Part shown: positions 10,825 to 20,477 of the stretch, in pieces
Layout: every line of letters starts with the position of its first letter
Position numbering within the stretch: position 1 is the stretch's first letter
Assembly: GCA_029876055.1 (NCBI GenBank)
Contig: CM056877.1
Location: 2,852,001 to 2,916,000 of the forward strand
Reading direction: 5' to 3'
Origin: Madurella fahalii
Lineage: Eukaryota > Ascomycota > Sordariomycetes > Sordariales
Length of the DNA: 64,000 bases
Made by a program: the position numbers and the translations under genes
The notes under the pieces: generated by a model
Told to the model about the DNA's origin: nothing
The model's database searches: none
The model's input: only the letters and a program-made list of their open reading frames with translations

Positions 10825-13800
10825 CTACTGCATAGTACATCCATGAGCCTCCATCACATGCTGATCAAAGTCAACCCTCCTCGAAAACTGCCATCCACAC
10901 TGTCTGCAAGCCCCCCGAAACCCGCTCTGCGCCGAGTATGCCATGTGCTCCTCATCGGCGTAGGTATTGAGATGCCTGTCGACACCATTCACATCGGGGA
11001 ATCCCATCCGACACACCGGACATTCCGTCTTCTCTTCGTGCAGAACAAGATGCTGCTTGTCTATTCCGGCGTAATACGCCACATGCCTGTCGCAGCTCTC
11101 CTGATCCGGGAAGTTCATCGAGCATGCTGGACAACTTGCAGGGTGATTCCGGTACTCCCAGTGCGCGACTTCGAGCTCAGCATATCGGTTCATATGCTCC
11201 TCCAACTCCTCCTTACCCTGGAAGCTTCCTCTGCACACCGCACAGAAAACCTCGTCCTCGTTATCGAGTCCCTGCTGGTGGGCCTCCCCCTCTTCGTCGA
11301 CCCCGAAGAGGTCGGACCCAAAGTCCAGGTGAGGAGGCAGCGACTGGGTGGCCTGTTCCCACATCATCCCTTCTCGGTCGAGCTGTGCATCGTACTGGCT
11401 GAGAGCCTGATAGATTTCAGACACCAAGCTGATGAAGCTCTGCTCCTGATGCACACCCCGATTGTAGCGGATGAGCTGCTCCCGGTGGGCATCGAGTTGC
11501 TGACAGAACTCAACGAGGCGGCGTAGCTGCTGCTGTCGGTACTCTTGCCCACTGCTGTGCTGTTCCTGCAGCCGGTGCTTGGCAGCCTCGAGCTCTCTGC
11601 TGAGATCGAGAGCCCAGCCAATCCATTCCTCGTTGGGGTGTTCCTCGAGCTGCTGACGGTAGCGCTCGAGCTGCTCGCCAACTTCAGTGTTCCAATTGGA
11701 CTCCCTTTGCATCGAATCAGCCAGGCTGGTCCGTTGGTTTCTCAGCTGCGCCTCCTTGAAGAAAATAAGTTGTCGCTGGAAATCCAACATCCAGTCCGTT
11801 TGTTGGATGGTGTGCGGCATCCGCCTGAGGCGTTGGCACCATCGCTCAAGTTTTTGAATGACATCAGAAGCCGAGGTGATTTGTGCCTGGTCGAATTCAT
11901 GCAGCATATCCTGTTGATGCTTAAGCTGGTCCCATATGGCTGAAAGCTGCGTTATCACCAACTGGAAGTTAAACCTGTTTTGTCTTGGCTGTTGCTCCCG
12001 GTCAGAGCGCTGGCGGTGTTGCCGTTGAGGATCTGGTTGATATTGCTGAGATTCCTCCCTGCCAAGATCACCGCGGTCTGGTTGGAGCCCGCCATGCCGC
12101 CACTGCTCCCGGAGCTGCTGACGGTCAAATCGATACTCCCCCCGTTGCCGCTGGTCGGCGTTCGCATGACCTGAGAATTCCCCTTCGTCCCCAAATGGGC
12201 TGACTGGCCGAATGCGTTCGTGAATGGGAGGTTCGCTGATCTCAATGGCCGAGTCCTGACGGACGTGCACGTTGTGAAGACGGTCATCGATGGCCTCTTG
12301 GTCAGCTCGATCGCTGTCGGCATCGCCTCCTTGATCGTCCTCGCTCGAGTCAGAGTCTTCATCAGAGTCCCATGAGATCAGGTCGGAGTCTTCATCTTCA
12401 TCTCCATCGTCGTCATCCCCGCCCTCTTCGTTCTCGCTGTCATACCGCATCGCAGCATATCCGAGACCGGCGTTCTCGGCAGCTTCAGCTTCATCGCCCG
12501 GTTCAGAGTCATACTCGAAGTCGAAGTCGGATTCGGACTCGGATTCGGAGTCAGAATCGTCGTAGTATTCATCCCGAACCGGTCGTCTCACGTTCTTCAA
12601 GTCCATGATGATCGCCGCAACGTCCACGCCATAGGCTTCCTTGAGATCTTCCCACATTTCTTTTTGCATCTCCTCCAACTTTTCGGCTTCTCTTTTCTCC
12701 GCATAGTACGTGATAAGCATCTCGATCACACGAAGCTTTTTGGGGTGCCCACTTGCGATGCCGAGGGCCTTATAGGTCTCGAGAACTTCGCGCACCAATT
12801 CCTCACCTTTTGAACCCCTGATGTTCTCCGACGAGTCGCTTTCACCCGCTTGTGACTCTTCGCCGTCGTGTCTTTCCAAATCGTCACCATCGTCTTCGCC
12901 GTTGTCGTCGTCGTCGGTAGTCATGTAAAGCTCCCCCAGAACAGTAGTGGCGTGGAGTGACAATAGGTCATTTTTCCCAAGGAGCTCTATGAGGCCTTGC
13001 TGCGCTTCTTCAATCCAGGCCTGCATGTTATACCTCAATTCTCCATCGTTCATCGAAGAGAGCTCATCCGGCTCGGAACCCACGTTCTTGGAATCCACGT
13101 TCTTGCCATTGTTGCTCTTCTTTTCGTCCCTCTTCATGTTGATGTCTAGCAGCACTTCGCCCCGGGCAAGTTGCGTTTGCAAAAGCTTGACCTTGACCTG
13201 CCTCATCTTGTTCTCGGGTGCCTCTTTCTCGCATAGCCTTGTCAGCCCTTGATGAGTGTCGTTGAGAAGCTCCCAGCTTTCCTTGAACCTCTTCTGCTCC
13301 CGATAGAAGATACCCAGCTTCAGTTTGGCATCAAGCCCGGCCAGAACTGTCGCTAACCCAGATCGTTTGGATGAGCTGAAGCCGTCGACAGCGAGCTTGA
13401 AACGTTTTTCGGCGATGTCAAAATGTCGGATGAGTGCACAAACCTTTGCGACCTCTAGCGCGGCCAACAAAGTGGCCTTGTCGGTAATTGGCGGCTCCTT
13501 GGCATCGGCATTCATCGCGTCATCGGCTTTGTACTTTGCATCCTTGTCTTCACCCGCTTTGGTGTTCGCCTCCCGGAACACCGCCTCGAACGCCTTGAAG
13601 GCCGCCTCGTACGTCTCCTTCGCCTTGCTCAACTTGGCCTGCTCAAAGTAAACATCGCCAAGTGTCTGTGCGGTCTCAGCGATGGGTCGAGTCTCTTTCC
13701 CTGCAGCGATTTTCCGGAATCCAGTGTAGGCTATCTCGCAGTACTTGGACGCTGCAGGCAAGTCTCTTATCTCTAGGCATAAGCGCCCCAGCTGCCAGCT

Positions 13801-16800
13801 CGCCTTCAGCGTGGAGCTATGGTAGCTCCCGACCGTCTCGGCAAGACCCTCGTAGGCTTTAGAGAGCATCTCCTTCGCCAGATTCTGCTTGTCGTTCTTG
13901 CCATAGATAGCGCCCAACTGCCGGGCTACCTGCAAGTAGTCGTGATCCTTGTCGCCCTGAAGAGCCTCGTAGCCGGCCAGTGATCGTTTGAACCTAGCCT
14001 CCGCTAGCTCATATTGCTCATTCTCCTCACATGCCTGCCCGAGAAATTCCAAGGCTTCGCAAACATCAAGGTCATCGGGTAGGTTGTCCAAAGACCCGAA
14101 GCACGACTCGATGTGCTTTTCGCAGTATGAGACAGCATCGGCAGGCTTTCCCCGGCCTAGAAATACCCGCGCCAGCCCTAGCTGGGCCTGAAATCCTAAA
14201 CGTTTAGCTTCTGCGGCGTTGCCTAGATCTGGGAGCGCTACCACCATCGACTGAAACGACCTTTCGGCTTCATTGAAGTTTGGCCGTCGGCGGCGGAGTT
14301 CCGCATTGCCAAAGGCGTAGAGGGCCGAGAGCTCCAGGATTGTAGCGGGCGTATTGTGTGACGCACTGCCAGATTTCCAGTCCGCGACGACAGATTGGGT
14401 CTTCTTCAGATGCTTCTGCGCTTCCATGAACTTTTGCTGCCCCATACACAGAATCCCGAGATAGTAGTGCGTCAGTCCGAATATTGGGTGCTCTTCGATG
14501 TGCGTGTGATTCTCAGCGATCCGGGCCTTCGCGTCCAAGGGACAGCAAAGTTGAGCATGAAATATCTCCAGGGAACGTTCCAATTGTTCTTCAGCCTGCG
14601 AAAACATCGAACGCAGCGTGTAGTTGATGCCGAGGTGAAGGGAGGTGATGGCAATCAGGGCGTGATCCTTGCGGAACATGGTGTTGAACCGTTTCAAGGC
14701 GCGCTGGTAGATATCAGCAGCTCGCTCGTCAGCCTCTTTCTTGATCTTGAAGGATTGTGCCCGGCGACGTTCCCAGAGGCCCTCGAACCCCGGGTGGCCG
14801 TGAGTGACAGAGCCAAACCGATTTAGAGCCTGACTGTAAGTCTCGGACGCACTCCCGAGCTCAAACATTGCCACTTCGAGAAGGGCCAGCTCCGCGGCTG
14901 TGTTGAGTTCCAATCGGTACCACCTGTGCTCGCTTTTGATCCGGTCGAGAGCGGCTTTCTCCTTTTCCTTTTCTTGCTGGCTTTTCTCCCTGGTGGTAGT
15001 GTTCGCCCGTTTCAAAGGCGGCGCAACGAACTCCTCCGGTGGCTTCTGTGGCTCTTTCCCACTGTCTTTGGCCTTTTGTTGCTTTCGATTCTCGGCGTCC
15101 GCTCGCTTGCTATTTCTCATCTTGAAGGATTTCATGACGCTTGCGAAAAGGTGGTGCGCCCTCTTAAAGGCGCTTGAAGGACCATGATAGCCAGGGTCGC
15201 GCTTGAGGAGAGTTTTTCCCAGCGCGTGTTTGGCGTAGCAGAGACGCAGAAGCCCATCTGAATTGAGGCCTTGGATCGGGCTTCCATCCAGATTCCGAGT
15301 CTTGTTTGGCTTCTTCTCCGTGGCCCAAATCACTCCCTCGTACATGTCGATGGCGCGTTCAATCTTGTCTGCATCGGCCAGAATGTCTGCAAATAGCTTG
15401 AGACCTAGTACTGACTTGACAGTGCTCTCATCGGCGGGTCGGTAGCCCAGGCTGTTCAGGATTTGCTCAGCGTTCATAGAAGAGAGGTCGATGCCGTTTG
15501 CGACGAGGTAGCGCGCAGCTTCCTCGTTCTTGGACTTGAGTGCCAGGAGGAGGTGTCTGTCTCCCATCGTAGGAGGCGTTGAGTCTTGGAGGCTGAGAGA
15601 GGCTATTAGATTGGTCGGCGGCTCGGTGGCTGCCTTCTTCACAATCTCGAGCCATTGCCGCAGACGGCCGGGCTGAGAACAGTCCTCATCGGCTGCGTCC
15701 TGTTCCGAGTTCAGATCTTCGTCACCATGAATAGACTTTTCATCTTCGTCATCCCTAGAGTTGGGGCAAGGCATTTCGTAGTCGAACATAAGGTCGTCCG
15801 CGGTATCGGCCAACATTCCGGAACCACCAGAGTCTGTCCCTCCAATCCTGATGGTGTAGGGCTCAATCTGCCAGGTGACGTCTCGATCCTCCTCATCCCC
15901 CCCATCTTCATCTTCATCTTCGCCTTCATTGCCATCATTCTCTCCCTCGTTACCATCGTTCTCTCTTTCATTATCATCTTTTTCTCCCTCATCATCTCCC
16001 TTTCCATCCTCGTCAACTTCGTCATCATCCTCAGCGTCCTTTGAGTGAGTTTTGGAGGGGATTTTTGACTCGATGACAGCGCCAATATAGCGACATTTCA
16101 AGACAGCTTCCGAGGGGATGATGCTGACTGGGATGACGAGCAGGGCAAGTGACCCATCCAGTTCCGCCTTGTCTGATGGTTGTCGGAGCAACAGGCATCG
16201 ATTCCACCTTCGCAGGGCAGTCTCGACTTTGACCACGGCAGCCAGGTCGTTGCCAAAGGGTCTCAGATTTTCGACGTCATCCTTCCCGATCTTCCGCCAG
16301 CGCCATTTGCCCTCGACAGCGCCAGTCTCGTCAATTTCCAGATAGTCGTTGGACTTTGAGCTGGACGAGCTGCCTAAATCCGTCGAGATGTCCACAGGCA
16401 TATCGTCCAGCGTCGCAGCACACCACGAGTACTCTCCCCTGTCACGCATGGTTGGCTTGCCGTGGAACAAGCACGCGTAAGGGATCTTCCCCAAGTACTC
16501 GAGAACCTTGGTTGCAATGACACTCTCTCCTTGGGTGAAATCGCAGTCGGGGACTCCGGCCAAAAGGGCAGAGATGATGGTACGGTCGCGAACCCAAGAC
16601 GTGCTGCGCGGCGAGAGAACAGCCAGGAGGTCGCCGACATTATCGATCGGCCTGCGAAGACGTTGGATCAGCGTCGTTGCGAGCCAGTGCGCCCTCGAAG
16701 CGACGCTAGGGCTCTTGGCCAGGATGTCGTCGTCAAGATCCTTCATGATCGGTGCATCCGTGACGGGATCCTTGAAGAGGACCCTGACCTTCTTCGACAT

Positions 16801-18504
16801 GAACAGTTCCAGAGCGGTCCAGCCACGGGTGAACCAAGTGGAGAGCACCAGAGCAAGACACGGACTGCCATCTTCCTTCCACGGAAATTTGAGGAGGTAT
16901 CTGTCGTGGACGACGGTGTACTGAGCGTTGGCGTAGTTTCCGTGCATCTTGTTGAGAGCCTTGCTGCGAGCCTTCGGTTCCTTGGGGATCGAGATGGCAT
17001 CCCACCAGATCGCCTTACACCCTAGCTTCTTAGCGATGCTCTCAAAGAAGTTGAAGAGGCACTTGTTGACAGTCCCGGCATTCTTGACCCCCACACCAGT
17101 GCCGTCGGACCAAACATGGGAGATGGCAATGTATGGGTCATTGGGTCCGCTCAGAGCGGTGGATTTGCAAAGCCAGGCCGTACTCTTGCCCATCTCGAGC
17201 GCTGTCTCGAGCAGTTCAACAGGGAACTCCAGCTGATGTGGCTCCTTCTTCTGGACGGCGGCATTCTTGGTTTCTTCTTCGTCGGCTAGCTTGCACTTGT
17301 GCAGTTGCTTGACTCCGGTACTGTCCATCTGTGCCCATTGACACTTGCTGGGAGTACAAAGATTGTGATCCTTGTGGCGTAGCTCCTCTTGGTACGGTTT
17401 CAGAGCTGCAACGATGTCGGGGAGGTCGCTCTGCTTTCGATCGCTGACATTGACAAGGTTCCAGAGCCGATTCTTGCAGATGCCCATTTTTTCGATGAAT
17501 TCGGAGGCTTCTTTAATCGAAGGGAGAGTGATATGTGAAGGAAGGAGGTGATGGTTCCATCGTCCGAAGCGACGCGGACCGATACCCAGCTGGGACTGGA
17601 TCTTCGCCATCCAGTATATGAGATTCGAGACGGTGGCGAGGTCGATTCTGTGCCGTGGGTCGTGGTCTCCGTCCAGGAACGGAAGGAAGAGTTTTTCCCG
17701 ATGCTTGTTGAGGAGGCACTTCTTGAGAGCCATGCAAAACAAGGCGACGGCCCGGGCGAGATGGGTGTGGGCGTGCGAAACCTTGTAGGCGTCGTCCATG
17801 GCGGCCTGGCAACTCATGGCGACGAGGGCCCAGTCTCGAAAAGGAGTCCATTTGCACTCAGGGGCTATGTCTTTCATCTTCTTTCTCATCTCGATGCAGG
17901 CCTCGTTTCTGCAAGGGTACAGCTGTGACTGCAGTGCGATGTAAGTGGTCTGGGATAGGAAGCCCATGTCCAAATTGGTAAGCTCGCTGACGAGCTCACT
18001 CTTGGTGACAAGCCAGAGACCCTTTCGATAGCGAGAGTTGTCGCACACGTTGGCGGCTTGGACCGACTGAGACCGAGCAAGGACAAGGGTGCTGGTGAAG
18101 GTGGTCTTCACAAGGTGCCGTTCCACATCGTCATCATCGTCATCGTCGACATCGTCAGCTTCTCCTGCTCCTCCCCCTCCTCCTCCACCATCGCCGCCCT
18201 CCTCTTCTTCATCATTGCTATCATAACTGTCGTCGTCGGAATTGTCCCACAGGCTGTCGTCGGAATCGAACTCGTCGTAGCCGTCCTCCTTGTCGGTTTC
18301 GACATCCTCGATGTCCTCCTCATCGATGGCCAAGATCTTGTGATACGCAAAGGCGCGGGCGATGGTAGTCAAGTCAATCTTGGACTGGATTTTTCCAAGG
18401 GCGGTGATGGCCTGCGCAGCCTGCTCGGCCTGGTGCATGCTTTGGCCTGTCGGAACTGCGCGCGGCAAGGCGACAGGTCGTGTCGCGACCATGACCGACG
18501 CCAT
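10825..18504 (-). CDS. Giant HET-domain / TPR / C2H2-finger protein (2559 aa, single exon)
   Basis: An uninterrupted 7.7-kb frame from ATG 18504 (good context, ACCGCCATGGCG) to TAG 10825. Order of parts: acidic and Gly-rich N-terminal segment (about 60-128); HET domain (about 455-575) with YIAISHVWSDGTG, IWWDAISIPKEP and TWFTRGWTALELF; second acidic linker (820-945); a short ankyrin-like helix pair (980-1020); a long alpha-helical TPR array of kinesin-light-chain style (about 1030-1770; e.g. YLGILCMGQQKFMEAQKHL, LGDVYFEQAKLSKAKETY); further acidic linkers (1863-1890, 1978-2075); a Gln-rich coiled coil (2185-2345); and four CxxC-H finger-like units (C2421/C2424, C2458/C2461, C2495/C2498, C2533/C2536), the last a classical C2H2. 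HET domains are known from fungal allorecognition; TPRs usually act as recognition or scaffold repeats. No NACHT or NB-ARC motif is visible. Frame integrity over 7.7 kb beside ruined genes argues for selection. Confidence 0.88.
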   Translation of the reverse strand: MASVMVATRPVALPRAVPTGQSMHQAEQAAQAITALGKIQSKIDLTTIARAFAYHKILAIDEEDIEDVETDKEDGYDEFDSDDSLWDNSDDDSYDSNDEEEEGGDGGGGGGGAGEADDVDDDDDDDVERHLVKTTFTSTLVLARSQSVQAANVCDNSRYRKGLWLVTKSELVSELTNLDMGFLSQTTYIALQSQLYPCRNEACIEMRKKMKDIAPECKWTPFRDWALVAMSCQAAMDDAYKVSHAHTHLARAVALFCMALKKCLLNKHREKLFLPFLDGDHDPRHRIDLATVSNLIYWMAKIQSQLGIGPRRFGRWNHHLLPSHITLPSIKEASEFIEKMGICKNRLWNLVNVSDRKQSDLPDIVAALKPYQEELRHKDHNLCTPSKCQWAQMDSTGVKQLHKCKLADEEETKNAAVQKKEPHQLEFPVELLETALEMGKSTAWLCKSTALSGPNDPYIAISHVWSDGTGVGVKNAGTVNKCLFNFFESIAKKLGCKAIWWDAISIPKEPKARSKALNKMHGNYANAQYTVVHDRYLLKFPWKEDGSPCLALVLSTWFTRGWTALELFMSKKVRVLFKDPVTDAPIMKDLDDDILAKSPSVASRAHWLATTLIQRLRRPIDNVGDLLAVLSPRSTSWVRDRTIISALLAGVPDCDFTQGESVIATKVLEYLGKIPYACLFHGKPTMRDRGEYSWCAATLDDMPVDISTDLGSSSSSKSNDYLEIDETGAVEGKWRWRKIGKDDVENLRPFGNDLAAVVKVETALRRWNRCLLLRQPSDKAELDGSLALLVIPVSIIPSEAVLKCRYIGAVIESKIPSKTHSKDAEDDDEVDEDGKGDDEGEKDDNERENDGNEGENDGNEGEDEDEDGGDEEDRDVTWQIEPYTIRIGGTDSGGSGMLADTADDLMFDYEMPCPNSRDDEDEKSIHGDEDLNSEQDAADEDCSQPGRLRQWLEIVKKAATEPPTNLIASLSLQDSTPPTMGDRHLLLALKSKNEEAARYLVANGIDLSSMNAEQILNSLGYRPADESTVKSVLGLKLFADILADADKIERAIDMYEGVIWATEKKPNKTRNLDGSPIQGLNSDGLLRLCYAKHALGKTLLKRDPGYHGPSSAFKRAHHLFASVMKSFKMRNSKRADAENRKQQKAKDSGKEPQKPPEEFVAPPLKRANTTTREKSQQEKEKEKAALDRIKSEHRWYRLELNTAAELALLEVAMFELGSASETYSQALNRFGSVTHGHPGFEGLWERRRAQSFKIKKEADERAADIYQRALKRFNTMFRKDHALIAITSLHLGINYTLRSMFSQAEEQLERSLEIFHAQLCCPLDAKARIAENHTHIEEHPIFGLTHYYLGILCMGQQKFMEAQKHLKKTQSVVADWKSGSASHNTPATILELSALYAFGNAELRRRRPNFNEAERSFQSMVVALPDLGNAAEAKRLGFQAQLGLARVFLGRGKPADAVSYCEKHIESCFGSLDNLPDDLDVCEALEFLGQACEENEQYELAEARFKRSLAGYEALQGDKDHDYLQVARQLGAIYGKNDKQNLAKEMLSKAYEGLAETVGSYHSSTLKASWQLGRLCLEIRDLPAASKYCEIAYTGFRKIAAGKETRPIAETAQTLGDVYFEQAKLSKAKETYEAAFKAFEAVFREANTKAGEDKDAKYKADDAMNADAKEPPITDKATLLAALEVAKVCALIRHFDIAEKRFKLAVDGFSSSKRSGLATVLAGLDAKLKLGIFYREQKRFKESWELLNDTHQGLTRLCEKEAPENKMRQVKVKLLQTQLARGEVLLDINMKRDEKKSNNGKNVDSKNVGSEPDELSSMNDGELRYNMQAWIEEAQQGLIELLGKNDLLSLHATTVLGELYMTTDDDDNGEDDGDDLERHDGEESQAGESDSSENIRGSKGEELVREVLETYKALGIASGHPKKLRVIEMLITYYAEKREAEKLEEMQKEMWEDLKEAYGVDVAAIIMDLKNVRRPVRDEYYDDSDSESESESDFDFEYDSEPGDEAEAAENAGLGYAAMRYDSENEEGGDDDDGDEDEDSDLISWDSDEDSDSSEDDQGGDADSDRADQEAIDDRLHNVHVRQDSAIEISEPPIHERIRPVSPFGDEGEFSGHANADQRQRGEYRFDRQQLREQWRHGGLQPDRGDLGREESQQYQPDPQRQHRQRSDREQQPRQNRFNFQLVITQLSAIWDQLKHQQDMLHEFDQAQITSASDVIQKLERWCQRLRRMPHTIQQTDWMLDFQRQLIFFKEAQLRNQRTSLADSMQRESNWNTEVGEQLERYRQQLEEHPNEEWIGWALDLSRELEAAKHRLQEQHSSGQEYRQQQLRRLVEFCQQLDAHREQLIRYNRGVHQEQSFISLVSEIYQALSQYDAQLDREGMMWEQATQSLPPHLDFGSDLFGVDEEGEAHQQGLDNEDEVFCAVCRGSFQGKEELEEHMNRYAELEVAHWEYRNHPASCPACSMNFPDQESCDRHVAYYAGIDKQHLVLHEEKTECPVCRMGFPDVNGVDRHLNTYADEEHMAYSAQSGFRGACRQCGWQFSRRVDFDQHVMEAHGCTMQ

Positions 18505-19010
18505 GGCGGTTGTGGTTGATGGTTCGTAGGTTTTTGGAGGTTGCTCTTAATCTTCTGGAAAACGCGGAAACGAACATGTGGCAGCGATGAAGGGTGAGAA
18601 ACCGACGAGCTCACCAGTTGGTGCTCTTGCCCTTCTTCGACAGCCATTTCCGATAAAATGCAGGCAAATGGCCCGCTGCACCCTTTTCTCAGGGCTGTCA
18701 CTGTCGTCAAATCAAAGTTCGCACGCAGTCGTGTAACATGCTGCACGACCAACCCCTGTTGCTCTGCTCGACTTTTTGTTGGTGAGCGACCCGGCGCCGT
18801 GTGGGAGGTGTAGGTCTTGGCGCGAGACCCTGGATGCAACGATGCCCAATGTCGGCCATCGCGGGCTCCCTCTCTCCCAGAGCCTGCTCAGCAACCCGTC
18901 CAACGCCCTTCCCCTGGAGCCCATAGTCTCTTTTCCGTCCTTACCCTCGTTGTCTTTGCTCCCCTCACTCTTTTTTCCTTCATTTTCGCAAAGTACAAGC
19001 GTGCACGGCA
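18505..19010. promoter_or_regulatory. Shared divergent promoter region
   Basis: A 506-nt gap separates the start codons of the minus-strand HET-TPR gene and the plus-strand membrane protein gene. The half nearest 19011 is strongly pyrimidine-rich on the plus strand (TCTTTTCC, CTCTTTTTTCC), as is common just upstream of fungal start codons. No TATA box is evident. Confidence 0.5.
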
Positions 19011-20477
19011 ATGGCCCCGTTCAGTGTCGTAAATTCTTCCCCTCTCCTCAATTTTTTGGTCGCGCGTGCTGACGCCGCCGGTGATGAGCCAGGCTCAGTG
19101 GCCGGGCTCCTCGAGAGTCAATGGCGCAACCCAAGCGACATTCTTTCCGTGTTGATGTTGCTTGGCCCCGACATCGTGCAGAAAGCGATTGCCCAAACCT
19201 CGGGTCGAGCCATCACCCCCGTCGCGTTTTCGTTCGGCTGGGTGGCCTACGCTGCTGCATCCCTGCTGAGGGTATTTGGAGGTATGATTGTTTTCTTGAA
19301 CAAGGAGTGTTGACCACTGCTAAAGGAATGGCAGATGGCCGCCTCATGCCCGATGCAGACATGACCAACACAATGGTCATCGGCGCCGTCAGCAGCCACA
19401 GCAGGACCACCAAGAGCTGGGTCCTCGGTCGCCTCTTGCGAGACGAAGATGACCGTGTCGATGAGGAGATGAAGCGAGAGCAAGACCACGTCCCCCCTAA
19501 CTCAACGGCGGAAATCCACAAAGGCCCTCCGCCAGCGTACCAGGACCCCAATGCCACAGCTGCGCCTACTCCAGAGTGGGAAGCTCTTCGTGTGACTGTG
19601 TACGAGGTTGATGACAACCCACCCGTTCCACATGGAGTTCCGACGCTTGATAGGGTCTGGTTTTCTGGCATAGTCGTCATCGTCGTCCAGCTTGTTGTTT
19701 CCACGGTGCCATGGATTATCAGCGCAGACTGGGGCATCTTTCTTGTCACGGCGGCGGGTACAGTCCTGGCGCTCCTCAATGGCTCCCTACCGCAGTGGAG
19801 AGAGGAGAAATGGGCCTGCACCAAAAAGGGCGGCGCCACAGTCACCATCACCCAGGGTAACGGCAGCCGCCACGCCATTGTTATCCTTGGCAAAAAGGGC
19901 GTCGGTCTCGACCTGGAGATCCTAGCAATAGGAACCCGGACAGCAAGCCCGAGCGCGTTTACAAGAGTAGCCTCGGCTGTTCTCGCGCTATTCTGGATTG
20001 TGTTGTTGGTTGTTGTTGCCGGACTGAACGAGAACTCATGGTGTAAGTGGATCCGCCCCTGCACTCATGAATTCAAACTGACTCCTCGAACAAGACCTCT
20101 TGGCCGTTGGTCTCCTAGGCGGCGTCCAGAACCTCCACGCAGCCGGCGCCAGCCGTAAACCGAGTGCACTTGGTATCCATCTCAAAAAAGTCAAGACAGT
20201 CCGTGACAAGCGCGTCGCAGCCGTTCTCAAGAGACTTGAAGAGACCTACTCCACAGTGGGGACATCGTTAGTTCCTGTCTTCTTCCCCGGAGGGTTGCGT
20301 GTCAACAAGGGCGATGACCTCAACTTCTGGCAAAGCGCGCTAAAATCGCGGCTTGCTCCGAATCGGTATGGCACTCGTATCGATGACCTGGGGAACTCCC
20401 TGATCGAGGGCGAAGTGGCAGTTGGGCCAACCGAAGAGAAAGCTGCCATGGCAGACGTGATCACGCAAGTGAAGTAA
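19011..20477 (+). CDS. Multi-pass membrane protein, unknown function (453 aa)
   Basis: Three exons: 19011-19281, 19335-20042 and 20095-20477. The introns (53 and 52 nt) have GTATGA/GTAAGT donors and GCAG/CAAG acceptors, and the frame is continuous across both joins. Hydrophobic segments are seen at about residues 70-92 (PVAFSFGWVAYAAASLL), 217-240 (GIVVIVVQLVVSTVPW), 243-262, 322-342 (VLALFWIVLLVVVAGL) and just after the second join (YLLAVGLLGGVQNLHAAG). Between the first two lies a polar loop with a PPPAY motif, a possible WW or NEDD4-type ligase docking site. The tail after the last segment is charged and probably cytosolic. This resembles conserved but uncharacterised ascomycete membrane proteins; I do not recognise a named family. 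Divergent from the HET-TPR gene. Confidence 0.82.
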
